Under the pieces are notes generated by a model, which saw nothing but the letters and a program-made list of their open reading frames with translations, did no database searches and was not told where the DNA came from. The position numbers and the translations under genes are program-made. Of a stretch of 64,000 nucleotides of DNA, positions 28,925-40,783 are shown in pieces. The number at the start of each line of letters is the position of its first letter. Positions within the stretch are counted from its first letter, which is position 1. This DNA is from Allodiplogaster sudhausi (lineage: Eukaryota > Nematoda > Chromadorea > Rhabditida > Diplogasteridae): contig CALZFC010000017.1 in the NCBI GenBank assembly GCA_945643635.1, positions 2,012,501-2,076,500 on the forward strand. The letters run 5' to 3'.

Positions 28925-29355
28925 TGGGAAAAGGGTGTTAGGAGTAGGCAAGAAGGCAAACTCATTAGAAGCGTTCAGATCACTCTCATGTGCTGACAGT
29001 TGGTAACGAGAAATGTGCACGTCAAGGATCCATCAAGTTCATACGACTAATCGCTTTCCATTCCTGTCGCACCCTCCCCCTTCTCTATCATCCTCTCTCT
29101 TCCCTCCTTCATCTTTCGCTCTCTCTCTCTCTCTCTTCCCTCTTTCATCTTTCGCTCTCTCTCTCTCTCTCTCTCGTCCTCTCTTTCTGATCTCGAGTTG
29201 GAGGCTAACAAAAGTGGAAATCGGGCAATGCCTTTCATACACGCAAAGGTTTCCGACACAGGAAGCGCCAAGCTAGTGAGACAGGAAGCAAAAGGAGGAG
29301 ACAATTGAGAGAGAGAGGGAGAGCGGGAGAGGGAGAGAGAGGGAAAAAGATAGAA

Positions 29356-29388
<33 letters not shown>

Positions 29389-30326
29389 CAGGAGGAGTGG
29401 AGAATGGCAGCAGCGAAGCCAAATGGAGTGGCAGAAGGGAAAAGGGGGAAGCAGCCTCCACCATGTTGCATTGTCTGAGAAGAGAGGAGAGAAGAGGAGT
29501 TGTTGTGGTCACCAAGAGCAAGCTCTGCTTGCCTCGTGCCACTAATCGCGGAATAAAGGAAAAATGCACACAACACCGGCCGAGAGCCATGAATCGAATC
29601 GCATGCCACCACAGACTCTCAATTTCTCTGGGTCTTTCTCTCTCTCAACCCTTCTCTCTCTCTTTCTCTCTTTCTCTGTCTCTCTCTAGCTCTCTCTCTC
29701 TCTCTCGCTCTCTCTCTCTTCGTCGAATTCTTCCGCTTTCAACTTCAATGCCCATGGTCAGCGGCTTTCGGTCACAATTACGAGTTGGCCGGGAGAGAAG
29801 GAGCGCTGAGATAAAGGTTCTTTAGACATTCTTTGAGAGCGGATGAGTGAATTCAATTGGCAAGGACGAAGGGAGAAGAAGGATGAATGAAGTTTCACGC
29901 GCTGAGAAGGTCAGCATTTCTACACTGCGAGGAAAGGATGAGATCAAAGGAGATGAGAGTTTGAAAGAGTGAGAAAGAGAGGCTGAGAGAGAGAGGAGGA
30001 GGAGAGGGAGAGATAGAGAAGGAGGGGGAGGGAGAGAGGAGAGAAAGGGAGAGAGAAGTAGAGAGAAGTCGACGAAGCCCTTGTGAATTCGAGAGAAAGT
30101 AGAGACAGTGGTAAAGGGTTTCTACGAAAGAAAGAGCGAGAAATGATGCAGCAATCGGTGTCCTCTCCGGGAATATATGTATGTATGTACGAAGCTACAG
30201 CAGATAATTTGAGTGTCTTTATGATTAGGAGAGAAATAGCCGTTCGAGTGAAGCATAGGCCAATTGGAGGAGAATGGCGAGAGGGATACAGTTAAGAGAT
30301 AAAGAGAGAGAAAGAGAGAGAGTGAA

Positions 30327-30367
<41 letters not shown>

Positions 30368-30795
30368 TAGAGATAGAGAGAGATAGAGAAAGAGAAAGAG
30401 AGAGAGAGAGAGATGAAAGGTAGAAAAGCAAAGGTTAATGACGAGCGGATAAGCAGAACGGAACACACCATCAGATGCTGGCAAAACAGAAGAGTATTGA
30501 GAATTGAGGCGGCTTCTACTTTCACGTTCATAGCCACGCCCACCCTCCATCCTCTCTCTTTTCTTTCGTCTCTCTTTCCTCTCCTCCCTCTCGCTCTCTC
30601 ACTTCTTTTAAATTACTCTAACCATCTCGCACTCTTTCTCTCTACTCCTAGATTATGTTTCAGTGAGAATTAAACTGACTATGCTTAATAACCAAAATTG
30701 AGAATGAAGGCAGTATAGCTCGTGTTCCTAGCCATGCAGGCCTCGTTTCTCGTGGCCTCTCTCTCCCTCCCTCTCTCTCTCTCTCTTTCTCCCTC

Positions 30796-30838
<43 letters not shown>

Positions 30839-32844
30839 CCAGTGTCTTCTTGCTCCTTCTCAATACCTGCCCGCCAACATCTTGGCGGGCGGAACATCAA
30901 AGCGATCTGCCACCTTGACTATTAGCCCTAATTTACGGTTGGCTTACCATCGGCCAGTCATGGTCCCTCATATTTTAACCCAACAGCTTGGCAAGATTTC
31001 CAGCATCTATGTATGTACCTACATACATACATACTTATGTCCCATTGTGCCATTTCTTCTATTAATCAGATTCTACTTATTATCTGTCGATGGTTCCCGT
31101 GACGTTTTCGCATTGTCCACACCAGTCTCCTTCTCCAGCTCCAGCACACAATTCGCACGAGTTGATTGATGCCCGAGTGTAAGAGATCTCCGATCTGACC
31201 GCAACAAGTGCCTTGGCAGTGTTATTATGACACGAGACGAAAGAGAAAGCAAGATGAAGCCGGCTCTGAGAGGCTCGTTCTTGGCGAGCGACTTCTGGGC
31301 ATGATTGACAGAAAAAGACATAGAATAATACATTTGCTCTTTGGTAAGTTCTCACAGCGCAGACCAGGCGCACAGAATGCATTGTATTTAAACTCTTTAT
31401 GGCTTATTTATGAAACAAAATAATGTATTATAATAAAATATGAACATCAAGTGATTATTATATCCGATATATTTATGACAAAAAAAAATTAAAAGCAGTA
31501 CTTTAGTGATCATAAATAACAATGAGCAATCATGTTTCACAAACTGATAGAACGAATAAAAAAAAAAATGAATCATTAGTACATGGTTCGACGACAAAGA
31601 TGTCACTGGCCCCAATTCACGGACGAGAGAGCGCCAATGGATGACGAGCCATTGTTAAGTTGTCTAGACAATTCCCTCCATGGCTGGGAAATGCTGAAAG
31701 CAGCGAACTGCTTCCTTCTGAGGATGTTCTACAAAAAACATTCAGCTCACCATCAGCCTTGCTTACGATTAGTTTCTTCCTCTGTTCTCCTCTTCAGCAG
31801 TGGACACGGCCACTCCACTCTATGGAGAAGTCGAAATTGACCACGAGCAAACAGCGTAATTAGATAGAAGATTATATTATTTAGTTATGCTCTTGCTGTT
31901 GGCACGTGCAGAACTGAAAGGGCGAATGAAAATTTTGTCCTAGAACATGCTGATGTTTTAGAGGTCATTGCGAAATATTCTCAATGTGTAAGAATGGTCG
32001 AGAGGAGCATTCAGTTTCCTATTTCTCCCTTCTCTCAGGCGGTCGACTCTCCTTGTGCTTCCGTCTTTATCACTCTTCGCTCACTATGGTCGTCGCCTCT
32101 CCAGCGAAGACTTCAGTGAACAGTCCCATTCTCGTCACGCCAAAGGATGATAAGGTTGTGATAATGAATCTTCCTCATTTATTTGGCCGGTTTATTTTGT
32201 GGGGATCTTGACTGTGAATAAAATAAAAAGTAAAGTAATCCTCATCAGCCAAATGAAGACGACCAGAAGCTCCAGGAAGACCTAGCGATGCTTGTGCTGC
32301 GCCTGAGTGTACGCTTATCTCACTTCTAGTAATTTGAAATGTAATAAAGTTGACCCTTACTTACCATAAGTATATTGAATGATAAAAATGTCTTTTCTTT
32401 GCAGGAGCCAGACACGACTCTCTACATTACGGCCCTTGTGAATCTCAGCCGTCTCATCCGCGAATCCACCACGTCAATGGCCTCCGTTCCAAAGCCACTC
32501 AAGTTCATGCGGCCGCACTACGCAGCGATGAAGGCGATCTACGAGAAGATCGAAGAGGAGGACGTCAAGGTCTGCGGATTCATATGGATTCAGCCAAGAG
32601 ACATCCATTCAGTGTCATTTCTCTCGCTTGCAGCGGAGGTGCGCGGATGTCATCTCCGTCCTCGCGATGGTGTGCGACGAGACGGGCGAAGACTGCATGC
32701 TATTCAGACTGAGAGGAGGGGGCGGGGCCATCGGGGAATGGGGACACGAGTATGTCAGGCATCTCTCCATTCAACTCACGCAGCAGTGGCACGCTGCATA
32801 CGCTGATGACTCACCACTCGGCAAGAAGAAGTTAGAGAGTGAAG

Positions 32845-33058
32845 ATGAGGAGAGAAAGAGAGAGAGAGGGCGGGAGAGAGAGCAAGAGGGAGAGAGAAAG
32901 AAAGAGAGCGAGGGAGAGAGAGAAAGAGGGAGAGAAAGAAAGAGAGGGAGAGAAAGAGGGAGAGAGAGAGAAAGAGAAAGAGAGATAGTGAGAGAGAGAA
33001 AGAGAGAGAGAGAGAAAGATAAGGAGAGAGAGAGGGAGAGAGAGAGAGAGATGGAAAG
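32845..33058 (+). repeat. (GA)n tract filling RPN1 intron 4
   Basis: The purine strand is the coding strand here. The other repeat-filled introns of this gene have the pyrimidine strand as coding strand. Confidence 0.9.
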
Positions 33059-33589
33059 GTGACAGTGAAGGGGTTGGTTGTGTAGACAGGAGGATCTTCT
33101 GTCCATCGCCCGTTCCATCGTCTCCCACAACGTCCGCCACGGATCGGAAGTGGAAGCAGTGAATGTCCTCACCGCCTTGATCTTCTGTCCGAATACGTCG
33201 AGGAGGCTGACCATCGGCGAGTCTGCCTCTACCTTCACAAGCATGTCTCTCGCACTCCCTCCCTCTCTATCCCTCTCTCCCTCTCTAACTCCTCTCTTTC
33301 TCCCTCCATCCCTCTCTATCCCTATATCTCCCATTCCCTCACTCTTCCCTCTATTTCTCTCTCTTTCTCTCTCTCCTCTCCATCTCCCCCTCAAATCATT
33401 ATTCTTTCTTCAGCTGCGCCCCCGTGACTGCGGACCCAGCAGACGACATCCTCCTGGACACGGCTAAAAAGTTGCAGCTGAAGTTCAAGGCTCACGTCGA
33501 TGCTCTCCGCAGCTCTCTCATGCTGAACGAGTCGGCCGAGGCCATCAAGGACATCTTCAAGTGCTGCGACGACCCGTTCGCGACTTTTG

Positions 33590-33735
33590 TTCCATCCCTC
33601 TCTCGCTCCTCTCTCTCTCTCCCTCTTCCATTTCTATCTCTTTCTCCCACTCTCTCTGCTTTTCTTTCTCTTTCTCCCCTCTCTCTCCCTCTCTCTTTCT
33701 CTCCCTCTCTCTCTCTCTTTCTCTCTCTCTAATCC
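33590..33735 (+). repeat. (CT)n tract filling RPN1 intron 6
   Basis: A CTCTCT-rich intron ends ATCTTCAG. Introns 5 (33245-33413), 9 (34346-34477, with a CACACA run), 10 (34682-34861) and 13 (35506-35611) are of the same kind. Confidence 0.9.
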
Positions 33736-35575
33736 CTTTCATCTTCAGCCAAGTACACATGCAAATGGCTCTCCTGCTTGGTCGTCACGGAGTGTTCCTT
33801 GATTACTCTGGAATTCCCGGCTCTGCTCGCCTCCCTCCTCTCAACTACAATTCTCGCCTCTCCAATTTCTTTCTCTACTTCGCGCGTGATCTCGGAATCA
33901 TGGAACCCAAGACTCCGGATTCGATCTGTCGGAAGGAGGACACCGCATCCAGTGAGTTCTCTTTTCTTAGTTCCCTCTTCTCTCTCCTCCATCTTCATTT
34001 CTTCTCCCTCTCTCCCTAATTTCCTTTTATCAGAGCTGTTTGACCGTCCTGCCGTAGCTCCGTGTTCTTCTCGTGCAAATCTGGCCGCTGCCTTCGTCAA
34101 TGGCTTTGTGAACTGCGGATTCGGGGCGGACAAGTTCATGACTGAGTTCGATGAAGCAAGCAAATGGATTCATCGGAACAAGGAATACGGTAAGTATGGT
34201 ATTGAAGCTTTCTTCAGTCAATGAGTGCTTCATGGCAGGATTGCTGTCGGCCACGGCCAGCATGTGACTCATCCACTGTTGGGATGTCCATGGAGGGCTC
34301 GCCAAGTCTGACAGATTCTTGCGAGTCGACAACGACTACATCAAGGTGACGATAGTCTCGCTCTCGCTCTCTCTCTCTCTATCAACTCCCTATACTCTCT
34401 CCACACACACACACACTCTCTCTCTCTTTCTCCTCTCTCTCTCCCTCTTACACACACTCTCTCGACTCCAATTGTAGGCGGGAACACTGCTCGGAATCGG
34501 AATCTGCTGCTCGGGAGTGCGTGATGACCTTGACGTGGAGGCGACGATCCTTCTCGACCACCTCCACTCGGACAGTTTCGTCGTTCGCGTTGGAAGCATT
34601 CTTGGACTCGGCCTCGCATACGCCAATTCCAAGAGGGACATCGTCGTCAAGAAGGGAGGAATCATCGATGAACTCAGGAAGGTTTGGCATCCTCACCCCT
34701 TCTCTTTCTCTCTCTCTCTCTCTCTCTGTCACTCTCTCCTCTCTCTCACCCTCCTTCGTATCTCTCTCCCCCTCTTTCTCGCTTTCTCTTCCTCTCTCCT
34801 TCTCTCTTTCTTTTTTATCTTTTTCTTGTCCTCTATTTCTCACCTCTCTTCTCTCTCCCAGATCCTCAATGACCCAGCGACGAATGCCGAAGTGCGTGGA
34901 ATGTCTGCGCTCTCTCTGGGCTTTCTCCTGCTGGGATCGGCCGACTTCGAAGTTGCTGAAGAGATGATGAAGCTACTGATCGTGGCGGGCGAGAAGGGAC
35001 TCGCGGACCCGAAGACCAGGCTCATCGGGCTCGCCATCGCACTCATTTGTCTCGGTTTGTAAGAGAAAAGTTAGATGGCAGAGAAAGAGTCGACCTTGCA
35101 GCGACGGGCGACCGCAGCGAAATGATCGTGGAGAAGCTGCGTCTGCTGGCGGGTGCGGTCGGTCGCGTCTTTGCCTGTCTCGCGGACGCCGCGGCCTTTG
35201 TTGGCTCTGGCGATGTGCTGAAGGCTCAGAACTTCCTTCACATCTGCACCACTCCGCCGCCCACGCTCAGTGACGAAGATCCCGACAAAAAGGTTTCTCG
35301 TGGCATTTACTTGACTTATTCATACTTGTTCTTGCAGAAGAAGCAGCCCCCAGCAGAGGCGTCTGCTGTGCTTTCGGTGTCGACTTCGACTCCTCTTCCG
35401 ACTTCGACTCACCCTCCGACCTCGTTGACGCAAGCGGTGGCAAAGCCGTTATCCGAGCGAGCGGTCGCAGTTCTCGGCGTGGCACTCATCGCTCTCGGAG
35501 ATGATGTATGCGGTCGTCTCCCTCCTTTCTCTCTTCCCTCTCTTTCTCTATCTCTTCCCTCTCTCTCTCTATCTC

Positions 35576-35606
<31 letters not shown>

Positions 35607-35764
35607 TGCAGGTGAGCAGTGCCATGGGAGTTCGGATGGTGGATCAGCTTGCCCGTCTGGGAGATCTCTCAGTGCGTCGCGCGGTTCCCGTGGCCATGGC
35701 GCTGCTGTCGACTTCGGACGCGCAGTTGAACATTCTGGAGATGCTGTCGAAGTTGTCGCAATGA

Positions 35765-35986
35765 AACAAAGTAATGAAACAAATACTGCCCAGTGATGAT
35801 AACAGACAAAAAACTATTAAGTATCGCTTGTTCTTTAGGAAGAAATTGATAATCGATACCATTTAATACATATTACTTCTAATATGTTTGATGATTATTG
35901 CAATCGCTGAAACTTAGGGATAAGGCTAAGGCTAAAGCAACCCTATTGAGGCTAAGGCCAAGGCTGCCTTATGAGGCTAAGGCATC
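35765..35986. other. Short spacer downstream of RPN1 with GGCTAAGGC repeats
   Basis: No remainder of RPN1 is seen. Short repeats of GGCTAAGGC occur at 35923-35985. The minus-strand exon just beyond ends at 35987, so the two transcription units converge here. Confidence 0.5.
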
Positions 35987-36089
35987 CTAATTGACCTCCT
36001 GCTTGAGCTGGCCAAGCAGACTCGTCATCTTCTTCTCCTCGTGGTCATCCAGAGCGAACTTGGAGTCCTCGGCGGTCTGATTCGTGCTT
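35987..36089 (-). CDS. Terminal exon of an unidentified minus-strand gene
   Basis: After an acceptor (CAG at 36090-36092, minus strand) the frame reads STNQTAEDSKFALDDHEEKK then MTSLLGQLKQEVN and TAG. It is hydrophilic with a short helix. I could not find the upstream exons, and the sequence above 36100 becomes repetitive. Exon-like composition and clean splice and stop signals make it likely genuine. Confidence 0.45.
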
Positions 36090-36461
36090 CTGAAGAAATA
36101 TCGTTGAAAATATTTATAACCAAACAAATATTTTTATAGAGTTTTTGTTGCTAAATGATTTTTAAAATTAATAAATTAAATATTTAAAAACAATGAAGAT
36201 TAGAAGAATATTTTTCTAACGTGTTATTCACGTTGATCGGCGCCGTAGGCGATAAAATGTTGTTAGAAAACTTTTTGGCAGTCACATTGAAAAATACTAC
36301 CAATCCCGTTAATAGAACCCCCCCCCCTCTAATAGTGCCCCCCTCTCGCAAGGGCATTGAAAAGTAGAACCGCCGAGGGAGAAAATACGGTAAATAATTT
36401 TTCTTCTACAACTCAAACAGCTCCATTTAATTAGCCTAAATTCAACACAATCCAAATTTTC

Positions 36462-36923
36462 CCATTTCTTACCTCTAGAAACTGCATTTCATGATAATTC
36501 ACCATCGGGAACTTTACAATGTTCGGCAGTGAAAACCTCGATGAGTAGTGGCAGGCAATTAAAAAAAGGCCATAAAAGGTATTAGTCTCGCTCTTTTCAG
36601 AAATCCAAAATACCATTGCGTTTGTAGTGTATGAATACATAAAATATTCTACATAACCATTTCATACGAGTACTTTTTCAATGACTTTTTCGAAAAAAAA
36701 AAACTGTTTCCGGCCTGATGACGAGAGATTAACGCATGTAGTCAGAAAAAAGAAAGACTACGCTTAGCTACCTATGCCACGTGAAAGCCCAGTCTTTTCT
36801 ACCTGTAATATACTATCTACTTGCCGAATTGATCTACGAGAAAGTTTTCGCTGCCGAACATTGTAAACTTCCCGTAGGTGAATCCTCACAATCAAGAAAT
36901 GCAGTTTCTAGAGGTAAGAAATG
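36462..36923. mobile_element. Foldback element
   Basis: CATTTCTTACCTCTAGAAAC at the left is inverted at the right end (GTTTCTAGAGGTAAGAAATG). The inner arms share ACAATGTTCGGCAG and its complement. The stretch 36090-36461 just upstream holds AT-rich sequence with poly-C runs at 36318-36350. Confidence 0.75.
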
Positions 36924-37365
36924 ACGCTCTTTCAGATGGTTATGGTTTCATCGCGCACAAATGACGGCAAAGTTTTTTAAATAAAAGTGCTCATTTCGAC
37001 CTTTTAATGAAACTTTTATGAAAAATTATCTAGACCTTTTAATGCGCCTTTAGATTGCGAATATAATGGTGCTTTCAAAATTTAGTTTTGCTAAGTTTTA
37101 CCAACTTTATTGTCAATCGAATATTTTCGATAAATCGAGGAGTTATACCTTCAAAATAATTTTTGAAAAAATGTTCTTTTTTTGGATGCTCTCATGATGC
37201 TACACAAGCCATATAATGGAAATAAAAATAATAAAAAAATATATTTTTGTTCCCATCCACCTCATGGTTGAGTATTTCAGACAGACTCTCTTAATCACAT
37301 GCTCTCGCCCTTGTGTCAGGCAAAAATCAGCGAATTAAAGATTGAGTTTTTCTCCTTAAAAGGAG
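36924..37365. mobile_element. Diverged copy of the 5.5-6.6 kb foldback family plus a dispersed-repeat end
   Basis: From AATTTAGTTT (37079) through TTTTGTTCCC and TGGTTGAGTATTTCAGA it follows the right arm of the 5.5-6.6 kb element. It then continues into the GCGAATTAAAGATTGAGTTT repeat also present at 7.2 and 59.05 kb. Confidence 0.65.
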
Positions 37366-37482
37366 CTGCTTAAAAGTGCCATTTTAATAGCGACGTCAAC
37401 GAATAATTAAAGCGACATCTAATTCACAGTACGCAGTGCGACAATTTGCAGTATTACCATCGACACAAAGTCGGCCGCTTCC

Positions 37483-38115
37483 ATGCCTCAGAATACCTTC
37501 TCATTTCGTCAAGACGACGAAGCGACCCTTCTTCTTTTCAATCGAAATGTCTCTCGTAGAACGGTCGAAGCCGTCCAGAGCATCATTCTCAAAATCTTCA
37601 CCGACGAAGCTGTGAGTTTTCTGAATAGAAAGTGTTTATGCACGTTGAAAGATAAGCATACACACCGAACACAGTAGTTATGAAACAAAATACTATTTGG
37701 TAGACTAATGAAAGCTGAAGCCTCCAGACCTCTCGGCATGCGATGGATTATATGCTACGTACATACATACATATGTGAGCGAGTTCCCTATGGTGTACAT
37801 TAAAAATTATATGTCGTGTCCGACTAGCCACAAAAATACATATGTATATGTCAACATAGGATTCAAAATTGTCTCAGATCTACTGAAATGAAAGAGAGAA
37901 GGGTTGCTGTGTGATAGCTCGCTTTGGTTGCAAGAGAAGAGTTGGGCGTATTTATATTTCTATATAGTGAACGATCTGCCTTCTCTTCGGTTGAGCAATT
38001 AATTACAGACAGGCACCATCCCATATGACCAATTCTGCATTGGTTCTACTTCAGCTGCCATCTTCGCCAATCTCTGTGAGGATGCTCAATTCCGTCACAC
38101 TTACTCTACTTCATC
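37483..38115 (+). CDS. Unidentified gene, N-terminal exons
   Basis: Exon 1 (37483-37611) reads MPQNTFSFRQDDEATLLLFN, then RRTVEAVQSIILKIFTDEA, and reaches GTGAGT. Exon 2 starts at about 38011 after ACAG with TGTIPYDQFCIGSTSAAIFA, then NLCEDAQFRHTYSTSSSFS, and runs toward GTATGT near 38135. The mixture of helical and polar sequence looks like a folded soluble protein. I do not recognise it, and later exons are not evident in the repeat-rich DNA beyond 38.4 kb. Confidence 0.5.
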
Positions 38116-38728
38116 GTCTTTTTCATATATCAATGTATGTATTTCTCCTTATGCGTTTCTATATTCTCTTATCTCCGCTATCTTCGTCTTCTCACATTTT
38201 TCGTTAAGCAATTTCGTTACAATTTGGTTACAATATATTTAAGTTTGGATACAATTTGGTTGAACATTCAAACTTGCATTTCCGGTAGCCGTCTCTTTTT
38301 CTTCTTTTTCTTTATAGAAGCATATCCTTACTTTTTTTGCTTCTTTATTCTCTTTTCTCCGCAATCTTCGTCTGTCATCCTCACTCTGCTTTCTCGATGG
38401 CCAGAATAGGGGAGTTTTATGGCAGAAGAAATCATGTCAGCAGTACATCTACAGAACATAAAACGTCTTCGTGTGCACTTGAAAAACCGCTTCATTTATA
38501 TTGAGAATGCTGAGACGCAAGTGTTCGAAAAGGAATCGATTTGATCAGGGAATTAGAGGAGCATAGAGTAGCGTAAGGTGGTATGTATGTACATATATAC
38601 TACCATAGAGACGCGTAGACTAGCTTAAAGAAGTCTGGAGTAGCGTAGCGAAGTATGTACATATATGTATATATGTATATACATACATATGAACTACGTT
38701 AGTATTACGCGAGTACACTTCAGCCTCA

Positions 38729-38965
38729 GCATTCTCAATAGCAGCGTGACCACCTTAGAAAAGAAGCGTTTTCAAGTAAAAGCGACTCGAATGGGGATTA
38801 GTTTTCACCTTGTGGTGTCGTTGCAAAAATAATAGAAAATATCAAAGTTGAAATGCAGTTTAACTCCGCTTGAGAATTTTCAATTTCATGCTTATCGTGT
38901 GAAGAAAAGGTCTCTTTATTTCTGATAGGATAGCTTAAAGAAATTTTGAATATGTAAAATGATGA
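38729..38965 (+). repeat. Direct repeat, copy 1
   Basis: Begins CTCAATAGCAGCGTGACCAC and ends AATATGTAAAATGATGA. It is about 95 per cent identical by eye to 39527-39770. Confidence 0.9.
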
Positions 38966-39526
38966 ATTTTAGCTTCACGTCATTGCACTGTTTCTGTCAT
39001 TTCTAACGTTGCTCTTCTTCTTTCTGTCTTTTCAATCTCATCATCATTGTCTATCACATTTCTTTATTCGCAAATACATATGTTATATGTAGATATGACC
39101 ATATTTAAAAACGTATCCTGAAATATAATATACGCGACAAAGGAATCTACATTTCTTCTACAAACGATTTCATATTGTTAAATTATCTTCGGACTGTCAA
39201 TGATTTGTTTACAAAAAGGTAGTTCAGGAGTAATTTATGTGTTATTTTCTACGATTCTGCAGTCCAACAAGGAGACAAAGTTAGCTACTCAAAAATTAAC
39301 TGCTCTCCTTATTTTTCTTTCATCCTCCTTGATTTCCATCCTTCAATTATCCAAATCTGTTAATCTTGTCGCGAATTTGGATCCCAGTGGACTTGCTCTG
39401 AAAGAAAAAAATTTTTGACAAACAAATAAAAACACACTTCTAAACATATGCAAATTGGCATGAACTCTTTGAAAATGGCTGTAACTCCTGCTTGCCGTCG
39501 CTATGCCGAAGTATGTTTTAAAAAAT

Positions 39527-39770
39527 CTCAATAGCAGCGTGACCACCTTCGAAAAGAAGCGTTTTCAAGTAAAAGCGACTCGAATGGGGATTAGTTTTCA
39601 CCTTGTGGTGTCGTTGCAAAAATAATAGAAAATATCAAAGTTGAAATGCAGTTTAACTCCGCTTGAGAATTTTCAATTTCATGTACATATGAATGCATAT
39701 CGTGTGAAGAAAATGTCTCTTTATTTGTGATAGGCTAGCTTAAAGAAATTTTGAATATGTAAAATGATGA
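39527..39770 (+). repeat. Direct repeat, copy 2
   Basis: Same sequence as 38729-38965, with a 12-base TACATATGAATG-type insertion near 39684. The 560 bases between the copies include a plus-strand open stretch (39200-39418) with no family features. From 39771 to 40783 I see a short GA tract (39960-40010) and no supportable gene; a weak minus-strand open stretch at 40236-40586 is not called. Confidence 0.9.
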
Positions 39771-40783
39771 TTGGAATACATTGAAATCGGCTTGTAAGTG
39801 AAATATGGAAAGCTTGTTTCAGAAGCTCTTTTCAGCTCGAGAATTTTTTTTAAATATTTATGAATCGAGCATTTGTCATTGTTCTTTTCAAGCTCTGAAT
39901 CTCATGGACGCTTCCAGGCGGACAAACATGTTGGCAAGATGGAAGAGTTGGAAATAAGAGATGGAAGAGAGAGAGAGAGAGATGGAAGAGAGAGAGAGCG
40001 ATAGAAAGCGAGGTTATATTCCTATGGAGAAGTGAGATGGACGGAACATGGAAATGGAAGAGTGCTGTGAATTATGCACATATGAACATCCCTGTTGTGA
40101 AGTTATGCGTATATGACTAGAATACGTGACTTGTGATACAAGGGAAATTAGGAATAAGTTTTCTCCAATATTCCTTCCAAGAGTTCATCCCGTAGTCGGG
40201 AAAGTACTACCCTTCCATCCCTATATAAACCCCTTCTACCCGTGAGTAAATATGAATGTTTGGTTTGGCTCCACGTGGTGCTCTCTGATTGTTCTCGCAT
40301 CGCACCTCTCCTGCGGCTGGTCGTCGTTCACTATGTCCACCTCCTTGCCGATTCCTGCTGTGTTCGGATCGAGGAGTGAGGATATGGAAGAAGGATAAGG
40401 AAAGGAGTACGGCCAGTGAGAGTGCAGGGATATTGTTAGGCAAGAGATAAAAGAGTACTGGAGGACTTGTGAGAGATGCAGTAAGAAGTTGCTGATTAGA
40501 ACGTTTCGCCGTACGATATCTTGAGCTGGTATGAGATGACCCTTTAATGAGAGAGAGGTATTCGTTCCTTTTATGGCGAGAACCAAAGATTACGACTACA
40601 TATTCTTAAATGAAGACATCGTTCAGCTTGCAGCGTTCGTAGCGAGTGTTTCAGAAGGAACATGTTTGCCATTTACAATATATATCCATGTATCTACCAA
40701 TGTATGTAGTTAACAGCGCTTTAATCGATGTCTCTTGCAATCATTATTTGTTTCTTTGTTTATTTCCAGAACTACGAACTATT

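Larger units (their letters stand above)
26000..31990. other. Purine/pyrimidine-tract region with unassigned open segments
   Basis: Long (GA)n or (CT)n tracts recur at about 26510-26560, 26880-26910, 27360-27560, 28010-28225, 28470-28560 (CT), 28722-28920, 29110-29185 (CT), 29300-29395, 29640-29715 (CT), 29960-30060, 30300-30415 and 30760-30835 (CT). Between them are less repetitive, exon-sized islands. Examples are 27560-27720 (minus strand, MDATNWKKSKEQRDILAFVA), 28618-28690 (plus strand, RTPSTALMVRGSVTHFHNNH, ending at GTGAGT), 29400-29620, 30430-30550 and 31080-31240 (minus strand). At 26770-26810 the minus strand reads EVPDNIYWLVQNIR, which recalls the PEBP HWLvxNI strand and might be a further exon of the PEBP gene. 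I could not assemble any of these into a gene. Confidence 0.45.
32086..35764 (+). pseudogene. psmd2: RPN1/PSMD2-like 26S proteasome base subunit, frame-broken and C-terminally truncated
   Basis: RPN1 is the largest proteasome base subunit, a ubiquitin/UBL-receptor scaffold with proteasome/cyclosome repeats. Fourteen exons carry clear homology: 32086-32154, 32249-32308, 32405-32569 ([20 protein letters not shown]), 32634-32830 (GHEYVRHLS), 33086-33244, 33414-33588, 33749-33951 ([15 protein letters not shown]), 34034-34189 ([18 protein letters not shown]), 34239-34345 (WDVHGGL), 34478-34681 (VRVGSILGLGLAYANS), 34862-35054, 35102-35292 (GSGDVLKAQNFLHIC), 35338-35505 (AVAVLGVALIALGDD) and 35612-35764. 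Defects: a frame slip near 33165-33185 (EVEAVNVL in one frame, LDLLSEYVEEADHRRVCLYL in the next); canonical splicing of introns 5 and 6 breaks the frame; codon 34265-34267 is TGA where the family has Gly (SATASM-stop-LIHCWDV); and the frame ends LNILEMLSKLSQ-stop, where relatives continue for about 200 more residues. Introns are retained, so it is not a retrocopy. Either a decaying duplicate or a true gene with sequence errors. Confidence 0.85.

Noticed and set aside
27219..30550. Many Ser/Leu-rich or Arg/Glu-rich frames over 100 codons
   Set aside because: They are translations of (GA)n/(CT)n microsatellites and carry no folded-domain features.
35765..37300. Search for the missing RPN1 C-terminal exons
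   Set aside because: No segment resembling the remaining repeats or the C-terminal domain was seen. The DNA is an opposite-strand exon followed by foldback elements.
40236..40586. Minus-strand 116-codon frame; plus strand recalls an integrase zinc-binding motif (CERCSKK)
   Set aside because: Only two cysteines and no further integrase or retrotransposon features nearby.
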